Shown here: piece after piece, positions 25,576 through 33,443 of the stretch
Layout of the letters: each line of letters opens with the position of its first letter
Numbering within the stretch: position 1 is the stretch's first letter
NCBI RefSeq assembly: GCF_003112515.1
Contig: NZ_BEVZ01000003.1
Coordinates: forward strand, 434,001 to 498,000
DNA: 64,000 nucleotides
Origin: Streptomyces fragilis
GTDB lineage: Bacteria > Actinomycetota > Actinomycetes > Streptomycetales > Streptomycetaceae
Direction of reading: 5' to 3'
Position numbers and translations under genes: made by a program
The notes under the pieces: model-generated
Told to the model about the DNA's origin: nothing
Database searches by the model: none
Seen by the model: only the letters and a program-made list of their open reading frames with translations

Positions 25576-26399
25576 CGGACGTCCGGTTCGCGCTCCTCGT
25601 TCGCCGCGCCGTCCGTCCGCTCGACGGCGACGAAGCCGTGCCGCTCGTAGAACCGGGCGGCCCGCTCGTTCACCTGGAACGTCCAGAGCCGCAGGCCCTC
25701 GGGCCGCAGTTCCTTGGCGAGCGCCACGAAGCGGTCCCCGAGCCCCCTGCCCCGCCACTCGGGAGCCAGGTACAGCTGGGCCAGTTCGGCGCCCTCCAGG
25801 ACCATCACACCGGCCGTCTCCCCGCCGGCGACCGCCACGTACGTCTCCAGGGACGGCACCACCACCCGCCGGAACCAGCCGCGCACCTCGTCGTCGGTGT
25901 GCGCCCGCCGCACCGTCGGCAGCGCGGCGTCGTAGGAACGCAGGTACACCTCCGCGGCCGGACCCGCGTCGGCCTCCCCGGCACGCCGGAGCACCACCTC
26001 GGGCACCACGGCGGTCGCGGTGATCTCCACCAGCTGTCCGGGGTAGCCCAGGCAGGCCACGCCGATCAGGGTGGAGGAGTGCGGGCCGGCGGCCAGCCCC
26101 GAGGCGGCGACCACCTCCCAGACCCGGGCCAGGACGGACGGCTCGCCGCTCACCACGTAGACCTCGGTGCGCACCACGTCCGCCAGGCCGCTGCCCACCG
26201 CCGCCAGCTGGCGCCGCAGATTGGCGATCACCTGACCGGCCTGGGCAGGCGGGTCGCCCTCCCCGACGAGCTCGCCGTCCGCGTCCAGCGGCACCGTCCC
26301 GGCCAGCAGGGCGAGCCGGGTACCGGCCTCCACGACCGAGACGTGCGAGTAGGCGGGAGGGGCGAACAGGCCCCGGGCGGTCACGACGCGCTCGATCAT
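25557..26399 (-). CDS. Fusion of a RidA/YjgF-like domain and a GNAT acetyltransferase
   Basis: A 280-residue two-domain protein. Residues 1-130 are RidA-like (SHVSVVEAGTRLALLAGTV, QAGQVIANLRRQLAAVGSGLADVVRTEVYV, PGQLVEITATAVV), the fold that destroys reactive enamine/imine intermediates. Residues 135-280 are a GNAT N-acetyltransferase, with the acetyl-CoA loop LYLAPEWRGRGLGDRFVALA and the late motif NERAARFYERHGFVAV. Both halves look complete. The substrate is unknown; the combination hints at joint handling of an amine or imine. A conserved Arg (VVRTEVYV) that matters in RidA is present. Confidence 0.88.
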   Translation of the reverse strand: MIERVVTARGLFAPPAYSHVSVVEAGTRLALLAGTVPLDADGELVGEGDPPAQAGQVIANLRRQLAAVGSGLADVVRTEVYVVSGEPSVLARVWEVVAASGLAAGPHSSTLIGVACLGYPGQLVEITATAVVPEVVLRRAGEADAGPAAEVYLRSYDAALPTVRRAHTDDEVRGWFRRVVVPSLETYVAVAGGETAGVMVLEGAELAQLYLAPEWRGRGLGDRFVALAKELRPEGLRLWTFQVNERAARFYERHGFVAVERTDGAANEEREPDVRYAWRP

Positions 26400-26516
26400 G
26401 CGGTCTCCGGTGGTGTCGGGGTGTCGGTCGGGCGGACTCCGCTGCGGAGCCGGGGCGGGCTCCCGGCGGAGCCCGCCCGATCATGCGGGGGAGAGCGCCG
26501 CGTCCGCATCCGGATT

Positions 26517-26600
26517 AAGGCGTCAGGCGTCCGGATCAAGGCGTCAGGCGTCCGGAGCAAGGTGTCACGTGTCCGGATCAAGGTGTCACGCGTCCGCAAC
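26517..26600. repeat. Four tandem 21-base repeats in a divergent promoter region
   Basis: Units at 26517-26537, 26538-26558, 26559-26579 and 26580-26600. The first reads AAGGCGTCAGGCGTCCGGAT followed by C; the third and fourth change the middle to GTGTCACGTGTCC or GTGTCACGCGTCC. A half-unit resembling it (CGTCCGCATCCGGATT) precedes. The period of 21 bases is two helical turns. It lies between the RidA-GNAT gene (starts 26399, minus) and the FUSC gene (starts 26700, plus); the rest of this 300-base gap shows no gene. Confidence 0.85.
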
Positions 26601-26699
26601 ACCGCTGTTCGCGCCTGTTCGTGGGGCCTCGGTACGGTGGACGGGTCCCGCTCGGCCGACGACGCCCGAAGACGCCCACCGCACCCGACGGGAGTCTCC

Positions 26700-28568
26700 G
26701 TGACCGCTCGCACCCGCACCCCCCTGCCGCCGTGGCTGGCGCACGCGCTGAGCGCGCGGTGGGAACCGGTGCCGTGGGGCGCCGTGGTCCGGGGGGCGTG
26801 CGCGGCCGGCCCGCTGCTGGCGGCGGCGCTGCTCGCCGGGTGGCCGTCCGCGGGCGTCACGGCGGCGCTGGGCGCCATGTTCGCCGGCATCAACGACCGC
26901 CCCGGAGGCCGCCGCGCGGCGGTCCACCGGCTGGGCACGCCCGCGGTGTGCGGTGCGGCGGGGCTGGCCTTCGGCACGGTGGCGGGGGACGCCTTCGCCG
27001 CCGTCGCGCTCACCCTGGTCCTCGCGGCGGCCGCGCTGGTGGCCGGCGCCGTCAGCGCGGTCGGGCCGGTGGCCTCCGCGGCCGGCACCCAGTTCCTCGT
27101 GATGTGCGCGGTCGGGGCCGGCGCCCCGCTGCCCGCCCCGGCCTGGCAGCGGGCCGTGTGCTTCCTGCTCGGCGCCGGCTGGCTGATCGCGCTCCGGCAG
27201 GTGGCGGCCCGCCCGGCCGGACTGCGCGCCGTCACCCGGGAGCGGCGGGCCGCCGCCGTCGAGCGCGCCGCCGTCGCGCAGGCGTACCGGGCGGTGGCCG
27301 CGCTGCTGGAGGCCGCCGGGACCCCGCAGGCCACCGCCCGCCGCACCGCGCTGACGGCCGCCCTCGACCAGGCGCAGGACGCCCTCGCCGGCCCCTGGTG
27401 GCGCAGCCACGCGAGCACCGCCGCCGAGAGGCGGCTGCACGCCCGGTTCGCCGCCGTGCTGCCGCTGGCCGAGGCCGCCACCGCGCTGGCCTGGGCGGGG
27501 GAGACGGTGCCCCGCCGCGCGGTGGAGTCGCTGCGCAGGCTGGCCGCCGCCGTCGGCGAGGCGGGCCGCCCGGGGCCGCTGCCCGCCCCCGAACGCGCCA
27601 CCGCGGCGCTGCGGCGGCTCGACGAGGCGCTGCTGCAGGCCGCGCTCACCTTCGACCGGGGCGACGACGCGGTCCGCCCGCACGCCCTGCGGCGCGGTCC
27701 GGGCGCCGCGGTGCGCACCGCGCTGGGCCCGGGCGGCCGGGAGTACGGGCTGCGGGTCGCCCTCAGCTTCGGCGCGGGCGCCGCCGTCGCCCAGGCACTG
27801 CACCACACCCACTGGTACTGGCTGCCCGCCACCGCCGTGTTCCTGGTCAAGCCCGACCTGGGGCCGCTGGTCTCACGGGTGCTGTGCCGGGCGGCCGGCA
27901 CCGTGCTGGGCGCCGCGCTGTTCGCCGGGGCGGCGGCACTGCTGCCCCGGCCGGCCGGAGAGGTGGCCCTGGTGGTGGCCGCCGGCTCCCTCATCCCCCT
28001 GGCCACCCGTCACTTCGCGGCGCAGACCGCGGTGGTGACCGTCCTGGTGCTCGCCCTGATGGTCGCCGGAGGGGAACCGCAGGCCGCCGTGGCGCGCATC
28101 GGGGAGACGCTGCTGGCCTGCGGCATCGTGCTGCTGGTGGGGCACCTGCCGGTGCCCGGCCGGGCCGGCGGACGGGTCGGGGCGCAGCTCGCGGACGCCG
28201 CGGGGGCGGCGGAGGCGCACCTCGCCCACGTCCTCGGCGAGCCCGACGCGCCCCGCACCGGCGACCGCCTGGCGCAGGGCCGGACGCTGCGCCGGGAGGC
28301 CTACCGCACCCTGGCGAAGGCCCGCGCCGCCGCGGCGCTGGCGGCCGCCGAACTGCCGCTGCCCGCCCACACCCGCGGTACGGCGGGCGCCGGCCGCACC
28401 GCGGCCCTGCTGGAGGAACTGGTGGACACGGTCACCGCCTGCGCGGTCCAGCTCGACGACACCGGCCACCTCACCGCCCGCCACACCCGCCGGCTGACCC
28501 AGCTGCTCGAGGAGCTCGCGGCCGCGCCCCGCCCCCGGCCCCGCACCGCCCCGCTCAGGACGCCCTGA
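26700..28568 (+). CDS. FUSC-family integral membrane protein
   Basis: A 622-residue protein of the FUSC/aromatic-acid exporter-like superfamily. It has two clusters of about five to six hydrophobic segments (residues ~30-170 and ~345-480) separated and followed by Ala-rich helical cytoplasmic regions. The second cluster carries the hallmark HHTHWYWLPATAVFLVKPDLGP. The GTG at 26700 follows GGGAG. Relatives export aromatic acids or are linked to antibiotic tolerance; the substrate here is unknown. Upstream lies the 21-base repeat array. Confidence 0.85.
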   Translation: MTARTRTPLPPWLAHALSARWEPVPWGAVVRGACAAGPLLAAALLAGWPSAGVTAALGAMFAGINDRPGGRRAAVHRLGTPAVCGAAGLAFGTVAGDAFAAVALTLVLAAAALVAGAVSAVGPVASAAGTQFLVMCAVGAGAPLPAPAWQRAVCFLLGAGWLIALRQVAARPAGLRAVTRERRAAAVERAAVAQAYRAVAALLEAAGTPQATARRTALTAALDQAQDALAGPWWRSHASTAAERRLHARFAAVLPLAEAATALAWAGETVPRRAVESLRRLAAAVGEAGRPGPLPAPERATAALRRLDEALLQAALTFDRGDDAVRPHALRRGPGAAVRTALGPGGREYGLRVALSFGAGAAVAQALHHTHWYWLPATAVFLVKPDLGPLVSRVLCRAAGTVLGAALFAGAAALLPRPAGEVALVVAAGSLIPLATRHFAAQTAVVTVLVLALMVAGGEPQAAVARIGETLLACGIVLLVGHLPVPGRAGGRVGAQLADAAGAAEAHLAHVLGEPDAPRTGDRLAQGRTLRREAYRTLAKARAAAALAAAELPLPAHTRGTAGAGRTAALLEELVDTVTACAVQLDDTGHLTARHTRRLTQLLEELAAAPRPRPRTAPLRTP

Positions 28569-28665
28569 GCGGCGCGGGAAAATCACCTCCCCCGGAGCGA
28601 TGAGTTCTCCGGTGACGACCGGTCAGCACTGCTGTCGACGCATCCACCGGTTCCGAGGAGGGGAC

Positions 28666-29349
28666 GTGAGTCTTCCGCAGATCGTCACGCGGGAGGAGTG
28701 GCGTGCCGCGCGCGAGGCGCTGCGGGCCCAGGAGGAGGAGCTGGACAGGGCCCGGCGGGCCCTGAACGCGCGGCGGCGCCGGCTGCCGATGGTGGAGGTG
28801 GGCGACGAGTACGTCTTCGACGGCGGGGACGGCCGGGCCACCCTGCGCGACCTCTTCGAGGGCCGGCCCCAGCTGATCGTGCACCACTTCGTGTTCCCGC
28901 CGGAGTGGGAGGCCGGCTGCCCGCGGAGCGCCGCGTTCCTCGACCAGGTCGGGCCGCTGCCCCACCTGTGGGCGCGGCACACCAGCTTCGCCGTGGTGTC
29001 GCGCGCTCCGTTCCGGCGGATCCTGCCGTTCAAGGCCCGGATGGGCTGGGCGGTGCCCTGGTACTCCTCCGCGGGCGGCCCCTTCGACGCGGACTTCGAC
29101 GTCACCGTGGTGCGCGGGGGACACCTCGTGGACCGGCCGGGGCTGAGCTGCTTCCTGCGGGACCGGGACCGCGTCTTCCACACCTACTCGGCCTTCGAGG
29201 ACGGCCTGGAAGGCATCGGCGCGCTGGGCGGCCTCCTCGACCTGACCGCGCTCGGGCGGCAGGAGGAGGGGGAGGAGCCGCCGGGGCGGGCCCGCGCGCT
29301 GGGCGCGGGCCCCCGTCCGGCGCTGCGGTACCACGACGCGTACGAGTGA
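28666..29349 (+). CDS. DUF899 family thioredoxin-like protein
   Basis: A 227-residue protein of the DUF899 family, a thioredoxin-fold group lacking a known function. Motifs: REEWRAAREALRAQEEELDRARRAL near the N-terminus (family leader helix), YVFDGGDGRATLRDLFEGRPQLIVHHFVF, and FPPEWEAGCPRSAAFLD, with a single Cys where thioredoxins have CxxC. SCFLRDRDRVFHTYSAFEDGLE is also conserved. The GTG at 28666 follows GAGGAGGGG. Confidence 0.85.
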   Translation: MSLPQIVTREEWRAAREALRAQEEELDRARRALNARRRRLPMVEVGDEYVFDGGDGRATLRDLFEGRPQLIVHHFVFPPEWEAGCPRSAAFLDQVGPLPHLWARHTSFAVVSRAPFRRILPFKARMGWAVPWYSSAGGPFDADFDVTVVRGGHLVDRPGLSCFLRDRDRVFHTYSAFEDGLEGIGALGGLLDLTALGRQEEGEEPPGRARALGAGPRPALRYHDAYE

Positions 29350-29393
29350 GGACGGCCGTGACGGACGGGCCGTGGACTCCGGCGCGCGCTCCA

Positions 29394-29414
29394 CGGGTCC
29401 CGGGCCGGGACCCG
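29394..29414. terminator. Short hairpin between convergent genes
   Basis: CGGGTCCC (29394-29401) and GGGACCCG (29407-29414) with a five-base loop, in the 90-base gap between the DUF899 gene and the convergent hypothetical gene. Could serve either direction. Confidence 0.55.
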
Positions 29415-29439
29415 GCGGGCCCCGCCCGCGGGCTGCCGG

Positions 29440-29850
29440 TCAGGCGGTGACGGGGGCCGACCAGGCCGGTGCCGCGCCCGTCACCTGGCACAGCGCCAGG
29501 TACAGCGGGATGGGCGGGGTGTACGGAACCGTGCCGTCGGGCGCGTGGAGCAGCTCGGGCACGGTGCGGGGCACCTCCGGCAGCACGGCTCCCGGCACGT
29601 ACCGGACCGGCTCCGGCCAGGTCATCGCGTAGTCGGAGTCGGCGGGCACGATCCACCACCACTGTGTGCCGTCGGCGTACACACAGCCCACCCGCGGCAG
29701 GTGGGGCAGGGCGCGGGCCGCGAGGTCCGCCGGGACCACGACGGCGTCGCAGCCCAGCGGCAGGCTCATGCGCTCCGGCAGAGCCAGACGCCGGGCCGCC
29801 GCCGGACCGCCCGTTCGGCGAGTCATGCGTACCAGTGTGTCCATGGTCAT
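29440..29850 (-). CDS. Conserved hypothetical protein next to a HATPase regulator
   Basis: A 136-residue soluble protein from the ATG at 29850 (GGAGG seven bases upstream). It is rich in Pro, Val and aromatic residues, with GTQWWWIVPADSDYAMTW and PYTPPIPLYLALCQVTG as distinctive stretches. No known domain was recognised. Proteins of this look are commonly encoded just after anti-sigma-type HATPases in Streptomyces. It lies 26 bases after the ATPase stop, so the two should be one transcript. Confidence 0.7.
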   Translation of the reverse strand: MTMDTLVRMTRRTGGPAAARRLALPERMSLPLGCDAVVVPADLAARALPHLPRVGCVYADGTQWWWIVPADSDYAMTWPEPVRYVPGAVLPEVPRTVPELLHAPDGTVPYTPPIPLYLALCQVTGAAPAWSAPVTA

Positions 29851-29876
29851 GCTCCGGCCTCCGGCGAATCCCGCGC

Positions 29877-30452
29877 TCACACCCATTCGGCCCCCGTCCC
29901 GGTGCCGTCCGCCCTGGGCAGGGCGGCGGCCCGGCTCTCCGTCTCGCACTCGCCGTCGGCGTCGTCCTCCGGCTCGGGCGGCGCGCCCCAGCCGAGGTCC
30001 AGATGGGCCACCTCCGCCCACACCAGCATTCCCGCGTCGTGCCGCTGGGCGCCCCAGGCACGGCACATCGCGTCCACCAGCAGCAGGCCGCGTCCGTGTT
30101 CCCGCTCCGGGTCGGGGGGCCGCACCTGGACCTCCTCGGCGGCGCACCCCTCGTCGCGCACCGTGATCCGCAGCGCGCCCGGGACCCGCCGCACCTCGCA
30201 GACCACGCGCTGACCCCCGGTGTGCACCACCGCGTTGGTCACCAGCTCGGAGATCACCAGCAGCGCGGTGTCGTAGGCGTCCTCCGTGATCCGCCAGCCG
30301 GCCAGTTCCCCGCGAGCGAGGCGGCGGGCCCGGGCCGGCGTGGAGGGATGCGCGGGGAGCTGGACCCGGAACCTCCGCTCGGCGGTGGGTCCGGCCACCG
30401 GAGACGGCTTCCCCTCGGCGGAGGCGGCACTTAAGGGCGCGGGCGGAATCAC
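29877..30452 (-). CDS. ATP-binding protein, anti-sigma-factor-like HATPase
   Basis: A 191-residue protein whose middle is a GHKL/HATPase_c domain of the SpoIIAB/RsbW kind common in Streptomyces: LVISELVTNAVVHTGG (N box), TVRDEGC (G1 box) and EHGRGLLLVDAMCRAWG (G2 box). The GTG at 30452 is chosen because a promoter places the transcription start at or next to this codon, implying a leaderless mRNA; no ribosome-binding site is visible. The tail is acidic. It is divergent from the XRE-DUF5753 gene and is a probable partner in the same regulatory cassette; kinase or anti-sigma activity is inferred. Confidence 0.85.
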   Translation of the reverse strand: MIPPAPLSAASAEGKPSPVAGPTAERRFRVQLPAHPSTPARARRLARGELAGWRITEDAYDTALLVISELVTNAVVHTGGQRVVCEVRRVPGALRITVRDEGCAAEEVQVRPPDPEREHGRGLLLVDAMCRAWGAQRHDAGMLVWAEVAHLDLGWGAPPEPEDDADGECETESRAAALPRADGTGTGAEWV

Positions 30453-30459
30453 GCATGCC

Positions 30460-30488
30460 ACTATCGCCGCGTCAAGAACACTTGGCAA
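30460..30488 (-). promoter_or_regulatory. Promoter of the HATPase gene (leaderless)
   Basis: On the minus strand TTGCCA (30488-30483) and GATAGT (30465-30460) are separated by 17 bases. The expected start of transcription falls at about 30452, the first base of the GTG start codon. Confidence 0.55.
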
Positions 30489-30492
30489 GAGC

Positions 30493-30513
30493 CACTCTGA
30501 AAGTTGCAGAGTG
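30493..30513. promoter_or_regulatory. Inverted repeat between divergent HATPase and XRE genes, possible operator
   Basis: CACTCTG (30493-30499) and CAGAGTG (30507-30513) form a perfect seven-base inverted repeat separated by AAAGTTG. It lies just upstream of the HATPase -35 element and about 170 bases before the XRE-DUF5753 gene. Binding by the XRE protein is an inference from position and symmetry. Confidence 0.5.
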
Positions 30514-30682
30514 CCTGGAGACTCTCTGAGTCGGCCATGGCACACTGCTCTCCGATGCCGCGAGGGAAGCTTCCAACCGTCCCCAACAGCGGTTTCACCA
30601 GAACGTGTCGGACAGACGTGCGGGACAAACGGGGGTATCGCGTGGCAGCCGGTCCGGTGACGCCGCCGCCAGGAGGCCAGGA

Positions 30683-31546
30683 ATGAGCGAGCCGAGATCC
30701 GCGCCCACCGTCGGGCAGGTGGTGCTCGGCCGTCGCCTGCTGGACCTGCGGGAGAGCGCCGGGATGAAGCGCGAGGAGGCGGCCCGCCTCCTGCACGTCG
30801 CCCCGGCGACGGTGCGGCGCATGGAGACCGCCGAGGTCGCGCTCAAGATCCCGTACGTCCACCTGCTGCTCAAGGCGTACGGGGTGGACGACGAGGAGGC
30901 GCAGGCCTTCGTCCGGCTCGCCGAGGACGCCAACAAGCCCGGCTGGTGGCAGCGCTACCACGACATCCTGCCCGGCTGGTTCTCCCTGTACGTCAGCCTC
31001 GAGGGCGCGGCCTCGCTGATCCGCGGCTACGAACCGCACTTCGTGCCGGGCCTGCTGCAGACCGAGGACTACGCACGGGGCGTGATCCGCGCCGGGGCCA
31101 CCGGGCGGGAGGACCCGGAGCAGACCGAGCGGCTGGTGGCGCTGCGGATGCGCCGCCAGCAGCTGCTCACCCGCCGCGACGCCCCCCGGTTCTGGGTGGT
31201 GATGGACGAGACGGCGCTGCGCCGCCCGGTCGGCGGACCCGAGGTGATGCGCGCCCAGATCGGCCGGCTGCTGGAGGCCGCCGACCTCCCCCATGTGACG
31301 TTGCAGGTCGCCGAGTTCTCGGCCGGCCCGCACGCCGGGACGTACGGCCCGTTCGTGCTGTTCCGGTTCGCCATGCCGGAGCTCCCGGACATGGTCTACA
31401 GCGAGTACCTGACCGGGGCTGTCTACCTGGACGCGCGGGCCGAGGTGTCGGCCCACCTGCAGGTCATGGACCGCATGGCGGCGGCAGCCGCCACCGCACA
31501 ACGCACGAAGGAGATCCTGCGCGATCTCCGCGAGGAGTTTGCATGA
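30683..31546 (+). CDS. XRE-family regulator with DUF5753 domain
   Basis: A 287-residue DNA-binding regulator. An N-terminal helix-turn-helix (MKREEAARLLHVAPATVRRMET) is followed by the DUF5753 ligand/partner domain of Streptomyces regulators, recognised by ISLEGAASLIRGYEPHFVPGLL-type sequence (here LEGAASLIRGYEPHFVPGLLQ), MDETALRRPVGGPEVM and VYLDARAEVSAH. The ATG at 30683 follows AGGAGG. Its stop overlaps the next start as ATGA, so it is coupled to the DUF397 gene. These pairs occur in many copies in Streptomyces and behave as regulator and small modulator. Confidence 0.93.
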   Translation: MSEPRSAPTVGQVVLGRRLLDLRESAGMKREEAARLLHVAPATVRRMETAEVALKIPYVHLLLKAYGVDDEEAQAFVRLAEDANKPGWWQRYHDILPGWFSLYVSLEGAASLIRGYEPHFVPGLLQTEDYARGVIRAGATGREDPEQTERLVALRMRRQQLLTRRDAPRFWVVMDETALRRPVGGPEVMRAQIGRLLEAADLPHVTLQVAEFSAGPHAGTYGPFVLFRFAMPELPDMVYSEYLTGAVYLDARAEVSAHLQVMDRMAAAAATAQRTKEILRDLREEFA

Positions 31547-31779
31547 CACCGATCTACAACGGGATGCCGGCCGGTCTGCTGGGGAGCGAGGGCTGGCGCA
31601 AGCCCTGGAGCGGCCCCAACGGGGGCAACTGCCTGGAGGCGATGAAGCTCGCCGACGGCCGGGTCGCACTGCGGCAGTCGACCGACCCGGAAGGCCCCGC
31701 GCTGATATACACCAGCGCCGAGATGACCGCCTTCATCGAGGGCGCCAAGGCGGGTGAAGCCGACTTCCTCCTCTCCTGA
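31543..31779 (+). CDS. DUF397 family small protein
   Basis: A 78-residue protein with the DUF397 pattern: GWRKPWSGPNGGNCLEA (W, S, N and C conserved), DGRVALRQSTDPEGPALIYT and an ending FIEGAKAGEADFL. Its ATG overlaps the TGA of the XRE-DUF5753 gene by four bases. In characterised Streptomyces pairs the DUF397 protein binds and modulates its XRE partner; that role here is inferred from gene order. Confidence 0.93.
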   Translation: MTPIYNGMPAGLLGSEGWRKPWSGPNGGNCLEAMKLADGRVALRQSTDPEGPALIYTSAEMTAFIEGAKAGEADFLLS

Positions 31780-31917
31780 CGACCGGCGTGCCGTCAAGAC
31801 GCCGCTGCCGGGCGGCGATCCACGGGGCCGGTGGTCGAACCAACACTCAACTTGCTTATATTTGCGAACACTTGATTCTGCTGTTGCTCAGGTTGCCGAA
31901 CCGACGAGGAGCCGACG

Positions 31918-32733
31918 ATGTCCGGACAGGTAGCCGGCGGCGACGCCGCCGGGATCGACACCACCCGGCCGCACCCGGCGCGGATGTACGACTGGTTCCT
32001 CGGCGGCAAGGACAACTACCCCGTGGACGAGGCCATGGGCCGCCGGCTGCTGGCCGTCGAGCCCAAGGTCCCGGTGATGGCGAAGGTCAACCGGGCCTTC
32101 ATGCAGCGGTCGGCCCGCTGGCTGGCCCAGCAGGGCGTCCGCCAGTTCCTCGACGTCGGCACCGGCATCCCCACCGAGCCCAACCTGCACCAGATCGTGC
32201 AGGGCGTCGCCCCGCAGTGCCGCGTCGTCTACTGCGACAACGACCCGATCGTGCTCGCCCACGCCGAGGCGCTGCTCCGCGGCACCCCCGAGGGCGCCAT
32301 CGACTACGTGCAGGCCGACGCCCGCCGGACCGACCTCATCCTGGAGCGGGCCGGCGAGATCCTGGACCTCGACCGGCCGGTCGCCCTCTCGCTGATCGCC
32401 CTGCTGCACTTCGTCAAGGACGAGGACGGCGCCTACGAACTGGTGGAGAGGCTGGTCGGGGCCCTCGCCCCGGGCAGCCACCTGGTGATCTCGCACGCCA
32501 CCGCCGACGCCGACCCCGAGGCGGCCGCGCAGGCGGACGAGATGTACCGCAACAGCGCGATGAACCTGGCGCTGCGCAGCCGCGCGGAGTTCACGCGCTT
32601 CTTCGACGGCCTGGAACTCGTCGAGCCGGGCGTGGTGACCCCCGAGCTCTGGCACCCCGAGCTCGGCGAGCCGGTGCCGGGACAGGAGGACATCGTCGTC
32701 CCCGGCTACGCCGCCGTCGCCCGCAAGGTCTGA
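31918..32733 (+). CDS. SAM-dependent methyltransferase, DUF574 family
   Basis: A 271-residue methyltransferase-fold protein of the actinobacterial DUF574 group. The diagnostic N-terminal DTTRPHPARMYDWFLGGKDNY is present in parts (RPHPARMYDWFLGGKDNYPVD), then FLDVGTGIPTEPNLHQI (SAM motif), VYCDNDPIVLAHAEALL and SLIALLHFVKDEDG. The ATG at 31918 follows CGAGGAGCC. The 140-base upstream gap is AT-rich for this genome (31850-31880), likely a promoter. The acceptor is unknown; such genes often sit beside DUF397 cassettes, as here. Confidence 0.9.
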   Translation: MSGQVAGGDAAGIDTTRPHPARMYDWFLGGKDNYPVDEAMGRRLLAVEPKVPVMAKVNRAFMQRSARWLAQQGVRQFLDVGTGIPTEPNLHQIVQGVAPQCRVVYCDNDPIVLAHAEALLRGTPEGAIDYVQADARRTDLILERAGEILDLDRPVALSLIALLHFVKDEDGAYELVERLVGALAPGSHLVISHATADADPEAAAQADEMYRNSAMNLALRSRAEFTRFFDGLELVEPGVVTPELWHPELGEPVPGQEDIVVPGYAAVARKV

Positions 32734-32779
32734 CCGCACCGGGAACGGGGGCCGCCCGCTCCCCCGTTACGGTGGGGGA

Positions 32780-33412
32780 GTGCGACTCGAAGCGATCACC
32801 TGGGAACGCCTCGCCGACCGCCTCGCGGACCGCCTCCGCGACCTCGCGCCTGCCGACGGCTCGCCCTGGCCCCGGGTGGCCTTCGACGGCGCGCCGGCCG
32901 CCCGGCCGGGCGAACTCGCCGCCCGCGTCGCCGAGGCCCTGCGTCCCCGGGGCCGCGCCGCCGTGGTGGTCGGCACGGAGGGCTTCCTGCGGCCCGCCTC
33001 CCTGCGCTACGAGTACGGCCATCAGGACGTCGACTCCTACTACGACGGCTGGTTCGACACCGGCGCCCTGTGGCGCGAGGTCCTCGGGCCACTCCACCCC
33101 GGCGGCGAGGGGCGCGTGCTGCCCGACCTGTGGGACCCCGTCACCGACCGGGCCACCCGCAGCCCCGCCGTCCCCCTGCCGCCCGGCTCGCCGCTCCTGC
33201 TGCACGGTCCCTTCCTGCTGAAGGAGGCCTTCCCCTTCGACCTCACCGTCCACCTGGCCCTCTCGCCGGGCGCGCTGCGCCGCCGGACCCCGGAGGAGGA
33301 GCGGTGGACCCTCCCGGCGTACGAGCGCTACGACCGCGAGATCGGCCCCGTGGCGGCGGCCGACGTCCTGGTGCGGGCCGACGACCCGCGCCACCCGGCG
33401 TGGAACGGCTGA
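32780..33412 (+). CDS. Uridine kinase-like protein lacking a P-loop
   Basis: A 210-residue protein that aligns by eye with actinobacterial uridine kinase-like NMP kinases: ITWERLADRLADRL start, YGHQDVDSYYDGWFDTGALWREVL (substrate region), LLLHGPFLLKEAF and the late RYDREIGPVAAADVLVRADDPRHP. However, the expected VDGxxGAGKT Walker A is replaced by VAFDGAPAARPGELAARV, without GK[ST]. Catalysis with ATP is therefore doubtful. The GTG at 32780 starts shortly after the DUF574 methyltransferase stop. Confidence 0.75.
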   Translation: MRLEAITWERLADRLADRLRDLAPADGSPWPRVAFDGAPAARPGELAARVAEALRPRGRAAVVVGTEGFLRPASLRYEYGHQDVDSYYDGWFDTGALWREVLGPLHPGGEGRVLPDLWDPVTDRATRSPAVPLPPGSPLLLHGPFLLKEAFPFDLTVHLALSPGALRRRTPEEERWTLPAYERYDREIGPVAAADVLVRADDPRHPAWNG

Positions 33413-33443
33413 CCCGAACCGGACGGACTGGGATGATTCCGGC

